Shown here in pieces: positions 22,065 to 34,034 of a stretch of 64,000 bases of DNA. The stretch is from Anaeramoeba flamelloides. Taxonomy: Eukaryota; Metamonada; Anaeramoebidae. Numbering within the stretch: the stretch's first letter is position 1; each line of letters starts with the position of its first letter. A model generated the notes under the pieces. The model worked only from the letters and a program-made list of their open reading frames with translations, did no database searches and had not been told where the DNA came from. Where the stretch lies: contig JANTQA010000021.1 of the NCBI GenBank assembly GCA_027625915.1, positions 1,178,001 to 1,242,000 on the forward strand. The letters run 5' to 3'. The translations under genes and the position numbers were made by a program.

Positions 22065-23051
22065 ATGAATTTTAACTTTTTAAACAATTACAATGATTTC
22101 TGTTTAGAAACCCAGAACACAAACCCAACCTTTGAAGAAATAACTCAAGAAAAGCAAAATTCATTGTCTTCAAACAACCTCAGTACAATAAACAATTATA
22201 ATTTCAAAGAAGAAAAAATCAGTTTTGATGAACATTCAATTCTGCCCCTAGGTTCAAACCATTTAGAATTGGGGTTAATTGGTGAAATTGAAAGGTCAAA
22301 TTCGAATTACCTTTTACAAAACCACCATAATCCAAACTACAACATTAAAAACAATGAAGAAAACCTCATAGTATTAAATGTAGAATTACAACAGAAGCTA
22401 CAGCAGCAAAAAGAGGTAGAGGAAGAAGGTGATCACCCAAAAACTAAACAGTACAAAAAAAAACGGGCAAAAAGGATCAAATGGAAAGTGAAAAAACAAA
22501 CTTATGTTCGCAAAAAAAAAAGAAACAACAAAAAACCAAAAAAAAAAATTAAGCAATCACAACTGCCACCAGAACTTTTAGCTTTAAAACCACCAAAGAA
22601 AAGAGCACAGCTTAACAAATTAAACATCGAAATGACTGAATATGAAAGCTACCAATTGAGAAGCTTGACAAAAGAACAGCTGGGACAATTATCCAAAAAG
22701 GACAAACTTGAAAGAAAAAGGATCCGAGATCGAATTTCTGCCAGGAACTCAAGACAAAAGCAAAAAAGGTATTTGGAAAGTCTTGAAACGCACACACTGT
22801 CAGTGATCAAAGAAAAAGACAATGTAAAAAAAAGATTAAGTGTTTTAGAATCTGAAAATCGTAATTTGAGAATCGAAATCGAAAGACTTCAGCAACTTCT
22901 CCTCACAGAGCAGAACCCTAAAGATCAGAACAGTACGAAATTTACTGAGAACAAAAAAGCCATTCCCAATTCTGGTTGTCAATTACAAAATAACAGAAAT
23001 ACGCTCAAAAAACGAAGGCTTTTAACAAAAACTCAACTGTCTATTCTTTAA
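22065..23051 (+). CDS. bZIP transcription factor with Asp at the invariant Asn
   Basis: A single-exon frame from ATG 22065 encodes 328 residues. Residues 1-105 are N/Q-rich; about 130-180 form a very lysine/arginine-rich stretch (KKKRAKRIKWKVKKQ and others) that should act as nuclear signals and may add DNA contacts. The bZIP basic region reads ERKRIRDRISARNSRQKQKR (about 216-235). It is followed by a zipper with Leu or Val every seven residues (L, V, V, L, L, L) and an Asn at an a position, as in dimerising bZIPs. In family members such as c-Jun (MRNRIAASKCR) the residue aligned with Asp222 is an invariant Asn that contacts bases. Here it is GAT, so DNA specificity may differ. It most likely acts in the nucleus as a dimer; targets are unknown. 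Confidence 0.88.
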   Translation: MNFNFLNNYNDFCLETQNTNPTFEEITQEKQNSLSSNNLSTINNYNFKEEKISFDEHSILPLGSNHLELGLIGEIERSNSNYLLQNHHNPNYNIKNNEENLIVLNVELQQKLQQQKEVEEEGDHPKTKQYKKKRAKRIKWKVKKQTYVRKKKRNNKKPKKKIKQSQLPPELLALKPPKKRAQLNKLNIEMTEYESYQLRSLTKEQLGQLSKKDKLERKRIRDRISARNSRQKQKRYLESLETHTLSVIKEKDNVKKRLSVLESENRNLRIEIERLQQLLLTEQNPKDQNSTKFTENKKAIPNSGCQLQNNRNTLKKRRLLTKTQLSIL

Positions 23052-25371
23052 TGAGGTGAGAGTTGATCGATCAAGCCCAGAATTTTGATTTTTTTATAAT
23101 TTTTTTTATTTGTGACTTTTTGAAAAAAAAAAAGAAATAGTTCTTTATTTTTTTTTCTTGAAATTTCACATTTAGATTTCTCTTCATTAAGAAGTGAAAA
23201 TGTTTCTGCCAATTTTATATTCGTTGGTAATTTTTTCATTGCATTTATTTTCTTTTAACTTTATCTAAATAAATAATGTTTGAAAGTAATTGTTTTTTTG
23301 ATTTTTATTTTTTTTTTTTAAATAGAATTCAGGTTTACAGTCCCTTAAAAATGAAAAATAGGATTCTCTTGGGTTCAGTGTGAAGTCTTGTTCTTTTGAT
23401 TATTAGTGGCTCGACCTTCAACTTTGTTTGAATTTAAAGGGTGTATGTACATTTTACAAATTTTATAGTTCCATCGTTTATAAGAAACTGAATTCTTCAA
23501 ATCATTTTTTTAACAAAAATATATTGATATTTTAATAAATAATAGTGTGGAATCTATCTTAGTAAACATTTTTTCAAATAAATAGGTACAGAAAATTTCA
23601 ACAATTATTCATAAATGAATCAAGTTAATTGTAATATCATTCAAAAATATTTGAAATTATTAAAAACCCAAAAACACTCAACTAAATATTTAAAAATTAA
23701 TTATAACAAAATAATAAAACTTTTAATTAAATATTTTTAAAATCGATATAACCTTTTTTTTTGAAATGAGAAATCTTGTTTCTAAATTGTAAAGAAAAAA
23801 AATTATCAAAAATCAATAAAAACCTTCGAACAAGGTGAATTGGAAAAGTTTCTCGACATTTTATCAATAATTCTTTACATGCCAAACTTTTGTTCTTTAA
23901 ATCCTCATTTTCAATAAAAAACTTATATTCATCTAAGTATTTTTTTTAGGTTTTTTTTCGATTTATTTTCTTTTTTCTTTGTTCCATACACGAATCCAAG
24001 ATTTTTTTTCTTAATTCCTATATCAAAATAATTCGGAATCAAACTTAAACTGTTTCCATTTTTATGCACAGATTTATTATTTCCAAATTCGTTTCTTGAT
24101 CTTTCATTTTTCAGCTTTTTAACTTTTCAACATCTATAAATAAAAAACAATAAATGAAAAAATGAATAATTAAAATGTAAATCACCAATTAGTAATTATC
24201 TTATACCCAATCAAATAAGAGAGTATTACTGATATCAGAGATCTACCACCTTTGGTTTGAAATAGAGGTTATATTTATATACCAATTAAAAATGGGAATC
24301 AAAAAAATGAAAAAATTGATCAAGGATCAATAAAAAAAAATCATTTATTGATTAACTTATTTTTAACATTTGATAGGGAAATATTTTGTTACTTGGTTTT
24401 AATTTTAATTATTGAGTGGAAAACTTTAAGTTTAATCAATTTTTGATTAATAAATTACTTGATAATTCTAATTAACTGGAAAAAATTGTAAAATTTCCAA
24501 TTTTCCTATATTTGTCTAATTGTAGTTTTGGTTTAGAAAATAAGATATTATTTGAATTTCCTTAATAAATGAAGATTTATGGGATGTATTTGTTTGATTT
24601 TAAAATATAATATATTTCCATTAATTTGAAAACTTTAAATAATTTAGAATTCAGTTTTGAATTTTTTGTCAATTTTTTGGCTGAGTTGGACATTTTGTAG
24701 CTGTTTTATGAACTCGTAAATTTAAACACCTTTATTTTATTTTTTGAAATAGTATTCTTTATTTTGATTCTAATTGATAAAAAAATTTGGAAAATTAAAT
24801 TTTGAAAATAAATTTGTAAAAAAAAAAATAAATAATAAATAATAATAAAGAAGATTCTGAAATCCAAGGTAAGAAATTGTTTAGGTTCACATAATAAAGA
24901 AGTAAAAGAAAATAAATTTTCGAAAATATACTTTGAGTTGGAATTTTTTTTATTCTTGATTTCAACAATTTTATCTGGAAAGTTGATATATCTGGTTTGT
25001 TCAACAAAATGAAAAGATTTGTTTAGAATTCACATTTCCCCAGTGTTTTTTTTTTATTTTTGGTTTATTCTTGGATTAATTCCAACCTTTATATAAACAT
25101 ATTTCTAGATCCAAAACCCAATTTAATTCAACTTGGAAATTTAATCAAAAAAAGGTTTGAAAATTGAAAAATCAAATATTAAACTCTGGTTTAATTTGTT
25201 TTATTGTTATTATCACAAATAGATCCACTAATGATATTTTGGTTTTAAAATTATCAATATCCCATTAAACTTAAAAAATAAAATTTCAGTAAGGTTGTCT
25301 CAATTAAAATTTTTCAAAATGGTATAATGTACTTACACCTTAATCAAAATGGCAATTTTTCCTAAAAAATG
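23052..25371. other. intergenic, no gene seen
   Basis: 2.3 kb of AT-rich DNA. Open frames at 23048-23239 and 24795-25007 on the minus strand are K/F/L/I-rich and lack domains. Nothing else recognisable. Confidence 0.4.
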
Positions 25372-26113
25372 ATATATATATATATAAACTATTTTTCAGT
25401 CAAAGGGGCCCAGTTGTAATGGTATAATACACGTGTTTAAAGGGTTTGCATAGATATTAGAAGAAAAATTTTATTTTGGAAATTTTCAAAATTGAAATCA
25501 TTTTTTTCACATTTCTACACATTTTTTTTTTTTTTTTTCGTTTTTTTTTTTTAAAAATGTCATTCATTTGCAAAAAATTTTTTTATTGCAAGATCAATAG
25601 TCACTGGTAAAAACGTGTTATTCTAAGGTCATTGAAACCATGTAAAGATTGTTGAGAAATTATATTGATTTCTATTGCAATTCAATTTGATCTTTGATCT
25701 TGATATTTGTTTAATAAATGTAAAAAAGTTTCACTTCATTTTCATTTCCTTTTTCAAATAGAGACCACAAATACCAACAAACTTTGTTTGGGGGCTTAAT
25801 TTCTAAAAGAAAAGTATGGAAAATGAAGTGAAAAATGTTTCCTATTTATTATTCAAATACCAGTAGAAGTTCAAAAAAAACATCCTTGTTTTTCTCAATA
25901 GGGCCCTAAGAATTTGAGTTTTTCAATTTTTAAGAAAAGCTATTGATTAATTAGTTTTCTTTCAGACATGTATAAACATTTCTTTGAGGTGTATTATTCT
26001 CTTTATTTCTTATTTGTTCTTCAAAGGTCAATTATATAAAATAATTGATATTTGAAAAAAACGTTGGGCCCCTTTGACTGAAACAGAGTTTATATATATA
26101 TATATATATATAT
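25372..26113. mobile_element. ~740-bp inverted-repeat element between TA microsatellites
   Basis: TATATAAACT, then TTCAGTCAAAGGGGCCCA at the left (about 25374-25412), is repeated inverted at the right as TGGGCCCCTTTGACTGAA and AGTTTATATATA (about 26064-26113). The GC-rich AAAGGGGCCCA core is unusual for this genome, and its exact inverted match marks the termini. The TA runs outside could be the target or a duplicated TA expanded later. The interior contains a small palindrome (TTTCACTTCATTTTC against GAAAATGAAGTGAAA) at about 25730-25840. No transposase frame. Confidence 0.65.
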
Positions 26114-26655
26114 AATAAATTCGAACTGATTATTGTAAGATTGCTTCATTCAAATGCATTTAATGTTTTTTTTTTATTTTTGAGTTGTTGTTTGATTTTT
26201 TAATTTAGGTTGGGCTTAATTTTATGTTTTGAAAATAATTATTTTAATTTTTTTTTCTGAAAACAAACAATTGAGAAAGGGTTCATAAGAATGTTATTTT
26301 TATTTGTGTTGGTGTTTAAAAGAGAAAAATATACAGGTGAAGTCATCAAATATATATATTAGTTTTTGTTTATTAATTTTTTGTGATTCAGAATTGTGAT
26401 AAATATTTTATTTGATAAAAAATCGCAACTAATAATTTTTTTCAAATAGTGGTGATAGAACCAATCATTTTTAGAAAAATTCATATTGAAAAAAAAAAAT
26501 GATTATTATTATTTTATTATTCAAGAAAGGCAATTCAACAAAATTACCACCTATTTATCTTTAGATGTTTTTTAATTTAGTAAGAATTTAGTAAAATGTT
26601 ATATTTTACAGTATTTCTTTGAATTCTTGAAAAATTTCATTAGGTTTTCTTCAAT
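26114..26655. other. intergenic between two mobile elements
   Basis: AT-rich spacer; no gene or repeat recognised. Confidence 0.35.
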
Positions 26656-26659
26656 TTAA

Positions 26660-27399
26660 GGGATTAGTTTCACCATAAATGCCTCTCTAACCAAATAATA
26701 TTATAATTGGGTGTAAATGGTTTTGGTATATTATGCCCCAATCAGCTCAAAAGGCTCTATTATAAATCTTATTACACAATAAATTATTCGATTTTTTACA
26801 AATGGTCACTATTAAAAATTGTCATTTAGAATTTTTTTTGAATCCCTTTTCCAAATCTAAAAATTGAAACTCTAAAAAAAAATAGTATTCTGGTATTTAA
26901 TATTTCATCTTTAGAACTTTCAAAAGTAACTATTTTTCCATTTTTTTTAATTTCAAAGATTAACTCAATAATAAGAAACAAGTAAACCCAAAGAATTTTT
27001 ATTTTGGTTTTATTTTTATAAAGTTGATTGTAACATCAATATATTTTGAATATTTCTGAAATAATTGGTCAAAAAAATCGGTGAGTTAATGATTTGATTT
27101 TTTCGTAATTTATAAACAACTAATCTACATTTCACCACAATTTATGAATTTTTTTTTTAACTTTGGAGTCTTAATATTGATAATCCTTACTTTAAATTTG
27201 TAGCAAAATTCAAATTTTTTTCTGATTTTGTTGGGTTTTTTACTAATACAAAGAACATTTTTAATTGATGATATCTTAAAATAGTACTAATTAACTAACT
27301 GATTATTTAGGTACATTTGAACAACAGTAAACTAATGCGATTTACACCCAATAACACCATAATTTATTCTTGAACATTTCCCTGGTAGGGGATAACCCC
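26660..27399. mobile_element. 740-bp TTAA-flanked element, family T3 copy 2
   Basis: Exact TTAA on both sides (26656-26659 and 27400-27403), with termini GGGATTAGTTTCACC and GGGGATAACCCC. The subterminal words TAATTGGGTGTAAATG (left) and CGATTTACACCCAATAAC (right) are inverse. Its interior matches the T3 copy at 11485-12231 in reverse order (ACTAATCTACATTTC here, GAAATGTAGATTAGT there). Non-coding. Length is almost the same as copy 1, suggesting one amplified non-autonomous lineage. Confidence 0.7.
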
Positions 27400-27403
27400 T
27401 TAA

Positions 27404-28431
27404 AAAATAAAAAGAAAAGTTTAAAAATTAATTTAAAAGAAAATAAATATATTATTGATATCATTACAATAAAATTTTCTTTTGATTTTCTAAATTGAAA
27501 AAAAAACTTCGAAACTCTACATTACTGTACGAAACTTGTTGGAACTTCTAAATTTATTTATATAGTTTTTTTATTCAAGCTATACTATAGGCAATCTTCT
27601 AGTTCATATGATAATTTTCTTTACAAAAAGGAAAAGAAAAATATTATTTTTAAACAAAGACATGAAAAAGAGAAAAATAATCAAGAAATAAAAAAGAGAG
27701 GATTTATTGGTAAGTATTAAGTGCCCACTTGCTCTTAATCTGTTAAAAAGAGAGTTTTGAAGCGAATAAATTTGTAACTCCTAATTCAAAGAGTAGTCAA
27801 AAGAAACAACCATTAGAAGTATTTTAAACTCAATTTAGTTTTCTGAAATAAAACAGAGTTAAAAAATAATAATAAAAAAAGTATAAAAATCATTGAAAAG
27901 TTCTATCGTGTACCCCCCCCCGTCGAATGGGTTATTGGTTGTTTTCCTATTTACTAATTATATGGTAAATTTAAAAATCATCAAATTGTTTTCCCTTTTT
28001 AGTTTAAATTAATACTTTGATTGACAAAAGTTGTTTCCATTATAAGACATTGTAACTGTACTCACCAGAAGTTAATTTCAATACAAAATAACCATATATA
28101 AGAAGAAGCTAAATTACACTACCATCTCTCTTCGTCAATAGTTGCCCAACCAATTCAAACCACCAATAATGGTTATTTTTCTTTTTCTCAACTTTTTAAT
28201 TAAAATAATAAAAAAAAAATAAAAAAATTTTTCAGAAAAAAAAATGTAAACTCAAAAAAAGTAAATAGAAAAATAAAAGATAAAGTATAAAAATATTAAC
28301 AAAAAAAAAATAAACATTATTATTATTAATATATCCAATCCAAAAAAATACCATATTGAAATTCAAACAAGTATTAGTTCTTTTGCAAAAAAAAAAAAAA
28401 AAAAAAAAAGTAAATCAAAAGTTGTTAATTT
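27404..28431. other. intergenic, 3' flank of the helicase gene
   Basis: Contains the dispersed-repeat block 27690-27860 (partner 7600-7760) and an isolated run of nine C at about 27913-27921 within AT-rich DNA. The last 50 bp before the helicase stop codon are A-rich (on the plus strand) and probably 3' UTR. No gene seen. Confidence 0.35.
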
Positions 28432-31400
28432 TTAATTTTTAATTTTTGGCAATTTTTTTTTTGAAGATTCACCAAACTCGATTTCCTTTTGTGTATAATA
28501 ATGGGGGGCAACTTCGACTAACCATTCTGGTTGTATTTGTGCCACTGTTCTCATATAATTTTTTGTAGTCATTACCAATTCATAGTATATTACACACTTT
28601 GGTTTTTCTTTAAAGGTACTTGAAGTAGGGTGTATATCGACGTCGATGGGGTTTTTCAAAGTTTTGTATTCGCCGTTTCTTTGCAGCCTAGCTGTATGAT
28701 AAAAATAGCCAGAAGTCAAGGCCTTTGCGATTTGTATTTTATCTGTGGGGTTTGATTTTAATGCGACTTCTACTCTTTCACACAAATTTTGCAATTGCTC
28801 CATGATATCCTTTGCACGATTCAAGGCTCTCGGCTGGACAAAGTTTTCATAGCACCATTGTGTGGAATAATTGGAATCCTTCCATTGGTTATAGACATTT
28901 AGCAGGGTCAAATGGTCTCCCTCGGTTACATAGAACGCCGAGATGGCGTTGTTAGCAACCGTCACATTTTGGCCCTTTTTGGGATAAAAAAAGATATTAT
29001 TGTTCACAGATAGCATTGAAGCGATGGCCATAACCTCCTGGGAGACGCCATATTTTTCAGAGTTGATCAAAGACTTTGAGAGCATTGGATCCAGGGGAAA
29101 TTCGGCCATTTTCCTCCCCAGGGTGGTCAATTCCCCGAGATTATTTAGCGCGCCCAATGCATACAATTGCTGGACCGAGGCTATTAAAGTTTCTGATGGC
29201 GGTGGATCCATGTAATCGAAATTAATCAAATCGTCGATCCCGAGGGATTTTAACAAGAGCACCACAGAGCCCAAATTGGTTCGCTGTATTTCAGGTATCG
29301 AAGACTCCTCAATTTCATGCTTATAGGACCATTTGGTGTATAACCGAAAGCATTTCCCGGGACAAAGCCTCCCGGCTCTACCGGCTCTTTGCCTCGCGGA
29401 GGCCTTGCAAACGGGCGTCACAACTAACGATTCCACACCCGTTTTGGGGCTATAGCAATTTTGCTTGATAAACCCAGCGTCGATGACATAGACAATACCG
29501 TTAATGGTCAAACTGGTTTCTGCAATATTCGTGGCAATAACGATCTTTCTCGCATTCTTTGGCGTGGGCTTGAAAACCTTGGCCTGCTCATTGGACGGCA
29601 GGGAGGCATAGATCGGGCAGATGATCAGCTCCTTAATTTTGCCGCCCAGGTTGCGAGAGCGATCTTCCAAAATGGATGCCGCAGTTTCAATTTCGCTTTG
29701 CCCGGTTAAAAAGATCAGGATATCGCCGAGCTGCTGGGTGACGTGTATTTGCAATGCCGTGACGACGGCCGCGTCGACATAGTCGCCCTCGGGCTGCTTC
29801 GTGTATAAGATTTCAACGGGGTAGCGCCTGCCGGGCACCTCGTAGATGGGCGCATCGTCGAAGTACTCTGAAAACTTTTGAGCATCGAGGGTAGCCGAGG
29901 ATATGATCAGTTTAAAATCCGAGCGGAATCTGGCCACGTCCTTAACGAGGCCGAACAAGACATCCGTTTGCAATGTCCGTTCGTGCGCCTCATCGATCAT
30001 CAGGACAGAGTAGCTTGCCAGGTCTGGCTCGCGTAGGAATTCTCGGAGCAGCATACCGTCGGTCATGTATTTAATCTTGGTGTCCTTGTTGGTCCGGTCT
30101 TCGAATCTGATGCAATACCCAACCTCGTGCCCGAGCTTGACATCCATTTCGTCGCTGACCCTTTTCGCGACGGACATCGCGGCAACCCTCCTTGGCTGCG
30201 TGCAGCCGACAAGCATAAATTCGCGATCAGAGCCTTCGTTGCCGGTCTTCCGATTGTAACCAGCCTCATACAGGTATTGCGGGATTTGTGTGGTCTTCCC
30301 AGAGCCCGTCTCCCCAACAACAATGATCACCTGGTGCTTCCCGATCGCTTCAAGTAAGCCCTCGCGGTGCCTGTAGATTGGCAGCGACGCTCTTTGCTGC
30401 TTCATCGAAAGCCTTTCGTTCAGTTGCTTATTTTCCCTCTCCTTCCTTTGGAGCTCCTTTTTATTTTTCAATTCCTCCGCTAATTTGTCAAGATCCAAGG
30501 TGCCCGACATCACGGCGTCCTTGACAAAATCGATCGGGTTTTGAAGCAAGAGATTATAGTCGTTTTGCTCTTCGCCCTGGGCATTTTCTTCGTCTGTGCC
30601 ACTTGACGATGTATACGATGATGAAGTCGACCCTGAGTAATGGCCCTTGCCGCGCTTTTTTTTGTCCCTGTTTGTTTTTCTTTTTCTCCTGCTTTTGCTG
30701 TATGCCTTCCTTTTCCGGTTGACAGGCTTGAAAATGGAATTGGCAATTTTTAAATCCTCCCATTTGCTTTGCTCAGAAACTTCGATGTCTTCTTTAATGA
30801 ACCCCTTGGTGCCGTCCAGTTCTTTGCCCTCGCCAGGCAGCGAGTAGGATTTCAAGAACTGGTCCATTTTCTCTTCGTTTTGAAGCCGCGACAACTGCCG
30901 TAACGTCTCCAGATTGTGTTGGTAGAGATCCAGTTCCTCCTTGCTGAACTCAACACCGTCCTTGATCAGCTGCTGCTCTTCTTTCACCTTTAATTCCAAT
31001 TCCTTGTACTTGTCAACCATTCGCTTTTTCAAATAGAGATACCTCCTTGTAGACCTTTCCTTCGTAAAATCCTCTTTCTCCCCCAGGAGCAACTGCAGTC
31101 GCTGCTTTCGTTCCTCATAATCTTCCTTCTCCATTTCATTAAGATCTTCAATACCTTGAAGATTTTCAGAATCCCTTTCCTCCAACCTTGACTCAAATTC
31201 CTCTCTTTCCTTGGTGTCCTTTGACAAGCTTTTCATTATTTCTTCATCACCTTCTTCTTCTTCTTCATTTGAATTTGAAGAAGACGAAGAATCGGATGAT
31301 AACTCTGAAGAACTACTGTCTTCATAAAATCCTGTGGATCGTTTAATAACAGCACCACTGCTTGTCTCTTCGTTCACGTCAATAACAGATATTCCTCTTG

Positions 31401-31452
31401 TTCGGTTTTTTTGTTTTTTTATCTTTCGAAAGTTACTTTTTTTTTTGCTCAT
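28432..31452 (-). CDS. DHX16: spliceosomal DEAH-box RNA helicase, Prp2/DHX16
   Basis: Intronless frame of 1006 residues. The frame opens 21 codons earlier only with TTG, so the ATG of [13 protein letters not shown] at 31452 is chosen. Residues 1-330 are charged with acidic/serine tracts. Helicase motifs follow: GETGSGKT (about 381), [13 protein letters not shown] (487-490), SAT (519), TNIAETSLT and QRAGRAGR (688-695), then the winged-helix, ratchet and OB regions. Stretches such as VPEIQRT-like [20 protein letters not shown] and [15 protein letters not shown] match DHX16 closely, rather than DHX8, DHX15 or DHX38. In the family this ATPase remodels the activated spliceosome before the first transesterification, aided by a G-patch protein. 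Its GC content rises to about 60% in the helicase core but falls towards both ends. Confidence 0.95.
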   Translation of the reverse strand: MSKKKSNFRKIKKQKNRTRGISVIDVNEETSSGAVIKRSTGFYEDSSSSELSSDSSSSSNSNEEEEEGDEEIMKSLSKDTKEREEFESRLEERDSENLQGIEDLNEMEKEDYEERKQRLQLLLGEKEDFTKERSTRRYLYLKKRMVDKYKELELKVKEEQQLIKDGVEFSKEELDLYQHNLETLRQLSRLQNEEKMDQFLKSYSLPGEGKELDGTKGFIKEDIEVSEQSKWEDLKIANSIFKPVNRKRKAYSKSRRKRKTNRDKKKRGKGHYSGSTSSSYTSSSGTDEENAQGEEQNDYNLLLQNPIDFVKDAVMSGTLDLDKLAEELKNKKELQRKERENKQLNERLSMKQQRASLPIYRHREGLLEAIGKHQVIIVVGETGSGKTTQIPQYLYEAGYNRKTGNEGSDREFMLVGCTQPRRVAAMSVAKRVSDEMDVKLGHEVGYCIRFEDRTNKDTKIKYMTDGMLLREFLREPDLASYSVLMIDEAHERTLQTDVLFGLVKDVARFRSDFKLIISSATLDAQKFSEYFDDAPIYEVPGRRYPVEILYTKQPEGDYVDAAVVTALQIHVTQQLGDILIFLTGQSEIETAASILEDRSRNLGGKIKELIICPIYASLPSNEQAKVFKPTPKNARKIVIATNIAETSLTINGIVYVIDAGFIKQNCYSPKTGVESLVVTPVCKASARQRAGRAGRLCPGKCFRLYTKWSYKHEIEESSIPEIQRTNLGSVVLLLKSLGIDDLINFDYMDPPPSETLIASVQQLYALGALNNLGELTTLGRKMAEFPLDPMLSKSLINSEKYGVSQEVMAIASMLSVNNNIFFYPKKGQNVTVANNAISAFYVTEGDHLTLLNVYNQWKDSNYSTQWCYENFVQPRALNRAKDIMEQLQNLCERVEVALKSNPTDKIQIAKALTSGYFYHTARLQRNGEYKTLKNPIDVDIHPTSSTFKEKPKCVIYYELVMTTKNYMRTVAQIQPEWLVEVAPHYYTQKEIEFGESSKKKLPKIKN

Positions 31453-33491
31453 CACAAGAAGTGTGATTAATTTTGTTTGGTAACTTTTTTGAAAAAAATG
31501 AAATGGTTTTATCAATTATCAAATACCAACCCTCTTATTATTTTTTGTTGAGATATTTTGGTTTATTTGCAATCAAATATTTGGAGAAAAAGTGCTTGTA
31601 GAAATTTTCATTACACTTTTTTAAAAATAAAGTTGTTTTAAGATTAAAGTCAAATTTTACATGATTTAATTGCAAAAAGACTTTTGGTTTTCTGATTTCC
31701 ATTTTAAGGTTTTGGTATTTGTTATGATTTGTTTGTATTTGTGTGATTGAGATTTGTGTAAAAGATGATGGAAAATTTTGTTCCTTTCATTTTATATTTA
31801 ACTTTCATTATGAGTTTTTTATTGAAGATGGTTACATATGGAAATAATTCTGTTGGGTAAATTGTTTTTTTAGGCTTTTCTTGTTTTGGTTAGATAGGTA
31901 TCTTATTTGTTTTCTTATTTAAATAGTAATCTGTTTTTTGAAATTTTTATTTTAGAAGATAAGGTGATTATGAATGTCTATCTAAATTCTATACACCTGT
32001 GAGAAATGAAATACAATATAGTAACTTAAAAAATGCTTTAAAAGACCTTTTATTAAAGGAAAAAGAGAATATTACACATTTGAGACTTTTTTGGTATTTT
32101 GATTAAAAATAAATAACTAGATACACTTAACATTTTGAAAAATTTTGATTGTGTGAACATTACTGAAAACATATTTATTGAGTGACACAAAATATTGAAA
32201 CTTTGAAACCAAAATACCATTTCGTGGTTCGGTCTTTAAAAAGAAAGCGAACCCCAAGTAATTCAGAGTTGAATCTTTTCATTTTTCGATTTTTGGTACA
32301 TTTTTTTACTTAAATTTATGTTTTAGTAAATTTTTTTTGAAATTGAGAAATGTGTATTAGGAAAGATTGAAATTAATCAAATAGTAAACCAAAAAAATAT
32401 ATCCAAAAAAAGTGTGTATTTGAAACATATATTTTCTTTTAGAAGACCAAACATGAAAGATCACAATTCCAAATAAATTTGTTGAAATCAAGAATGAAAA
32501 AAAAAAAATGGATAAAAGCCTATTTTTAAAGATTGGTTTTCTTTATCTTCTGTTTATATTCATACAAACTATTTTTAACCTTGAACCCCTCACCCCATTA
32601 CTATTTATTATTATTTAACAAAACTTTTTTTTACAAATTTGTTTTCAAAATTCCTTTTTTCCATGTTTTTTTAATCAAATTGATCCAAAACAAAAATATT
32701 AGTTAAAAAATTAAGGTAAAAGGATTGAATTCACTAAATCAAAAAACAGTTTCAAAAGATTCAACACAAAAAAATTGAAAATAATATGAAAAAAATCATA
32801 GCATGAGCAATATTGATTGTTATTTTGAGTTTTAAATTCAATTAAAATTAGATTCTTATAAAATAAAACAACAAACCAATCCATCTTTATTTCTGAAAAA
32901 GAATCCAAAAAAGACCATACCCTTTTTTTTTTAATTAAAAACTAGAATAAGAAGAAATTAAATGAAAATTGATATAAAAATTAATTTTTGAAATTCTTGA
33001 GGAATATAAAGTAATTTGTGAATCAACAATTTTTAAAACAAAAATTTTTGATACTTAATTCAAAATAAAACTAAGTAAGAAAAAATTTTATGAAATATTA
33101 CAGATAAAATCAAAAAATAAATCAATTTTTATTAATTTTGCATTGGATCAATTTTTTATTTATTTTAATTTCCTTTTTATATTGGGAAATAAATATATTA
33201 AACTCCTATTTCTCCCATTCCCACATTGATTTAAAGATTCATTTTGTATGCTAAAGAAATGACTAGAATAATTAAATTCTCAATAAAATGTGTTACTTGA
33301 TATTTTTAGAATGAATCTACACCCTTAAACGGGCTTTATTTTAATAAAATTTTGATTTTCAAATTTTAAATCAATAAATAAAAAATAAAATTTAATAATA
33401 ATTTATTTTGATATTTTTTTTATTTATTTTGTACTAAATATCATATAAAGAATTACAATTGAAATAGTAAAAACAACCCCTTGTATTATTC
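31453..33491. other. intergenic, upstream of the helicase gene
   Basis: 2 kb of AT-rich DNA. A minus-strand 65-codon frame at 32711-32908 is I/F/N-rich without a domain. I see nothing else supportable. Confidence 0.4.
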
Positions 33492-33759
33492 TTAATTTTC
33501 TTTTTCTTTTGGAAGATCTTCCCAAATAAAAAATAAAACAACGATACTAAGCCGAAATCCCAAAACAATACCAATAACAAATCCATCTGTGAACCATTTT
33601 GAGATGTAGCCCGAGAAAATTGTTGATTTTGTTCATTAATTGATCTTTGTATTATGGATTGTTTCTATTCAACACCAATTTCATTGTCCATATATTCTAA
33701 ATCAATTAACCCGTCAATCCACCCATCTTCAATTTTTAGCTTAGTTTCTGTTTTGTGAT
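33492..33759 (-). CDS. candidate 3' exons of a membrane protein (partial gene or remnant)
   Basis: Two minus-strand exons fit: 33759-33676 (KLKIEDGWIDGLIDLEYMD) and 33586-33492 (GFVIGIVLGFRLSIVVLFF, ending PKEKEN and a stop). They are separated by an 89-bp GT...AG intron (phase 1). The second exon is a single transmembrane segment with a short charged tail. A possible further upstream exon is 34785-34715 (KLAFHDSEKWGTMYPK with donor GTATATTT), but its phase does not join directly to 33759. No 5' end is found before the VWA/kinase gene. The layout resembles the 3' end of the membrane-protein gene at 59.7 kb, which also has a last transmembrane exon and the same 140-bp repeat upstream. It may be a diverged or broken paralogue. 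Confidence 0.35.
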
Positions 33760-34034
33760 CTTTTTATTAAATAAAATATTTATTAATGGTAATGTTGTTT
33801 GTTCATATTAGGTATATATTCACAATTTAGTATTGGCGAATAAATTGTTTTAATTGTTATTCTGATGGTATATATTGGTAAATAAAGATATACTAAGAAT
33901 AACAGAATTAAAATTTTGTTTATAGATAAAAAAAAAAAATTGAAACAAAATTTCAATTATTATTTTTACATCATTATTACTCAACTTCCAGTCTTTATTA
34001 CCACTAATATTAATCTAAAGATTTAGTTTCAATT

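Noticed and set aside
29000-30847. Several plus- and minus-strand frames inside the helicase gene
   Set aside because: GC-rich shadows of the DHX16 frame; their translations are arginine/proline/alanine-rich without any family match.
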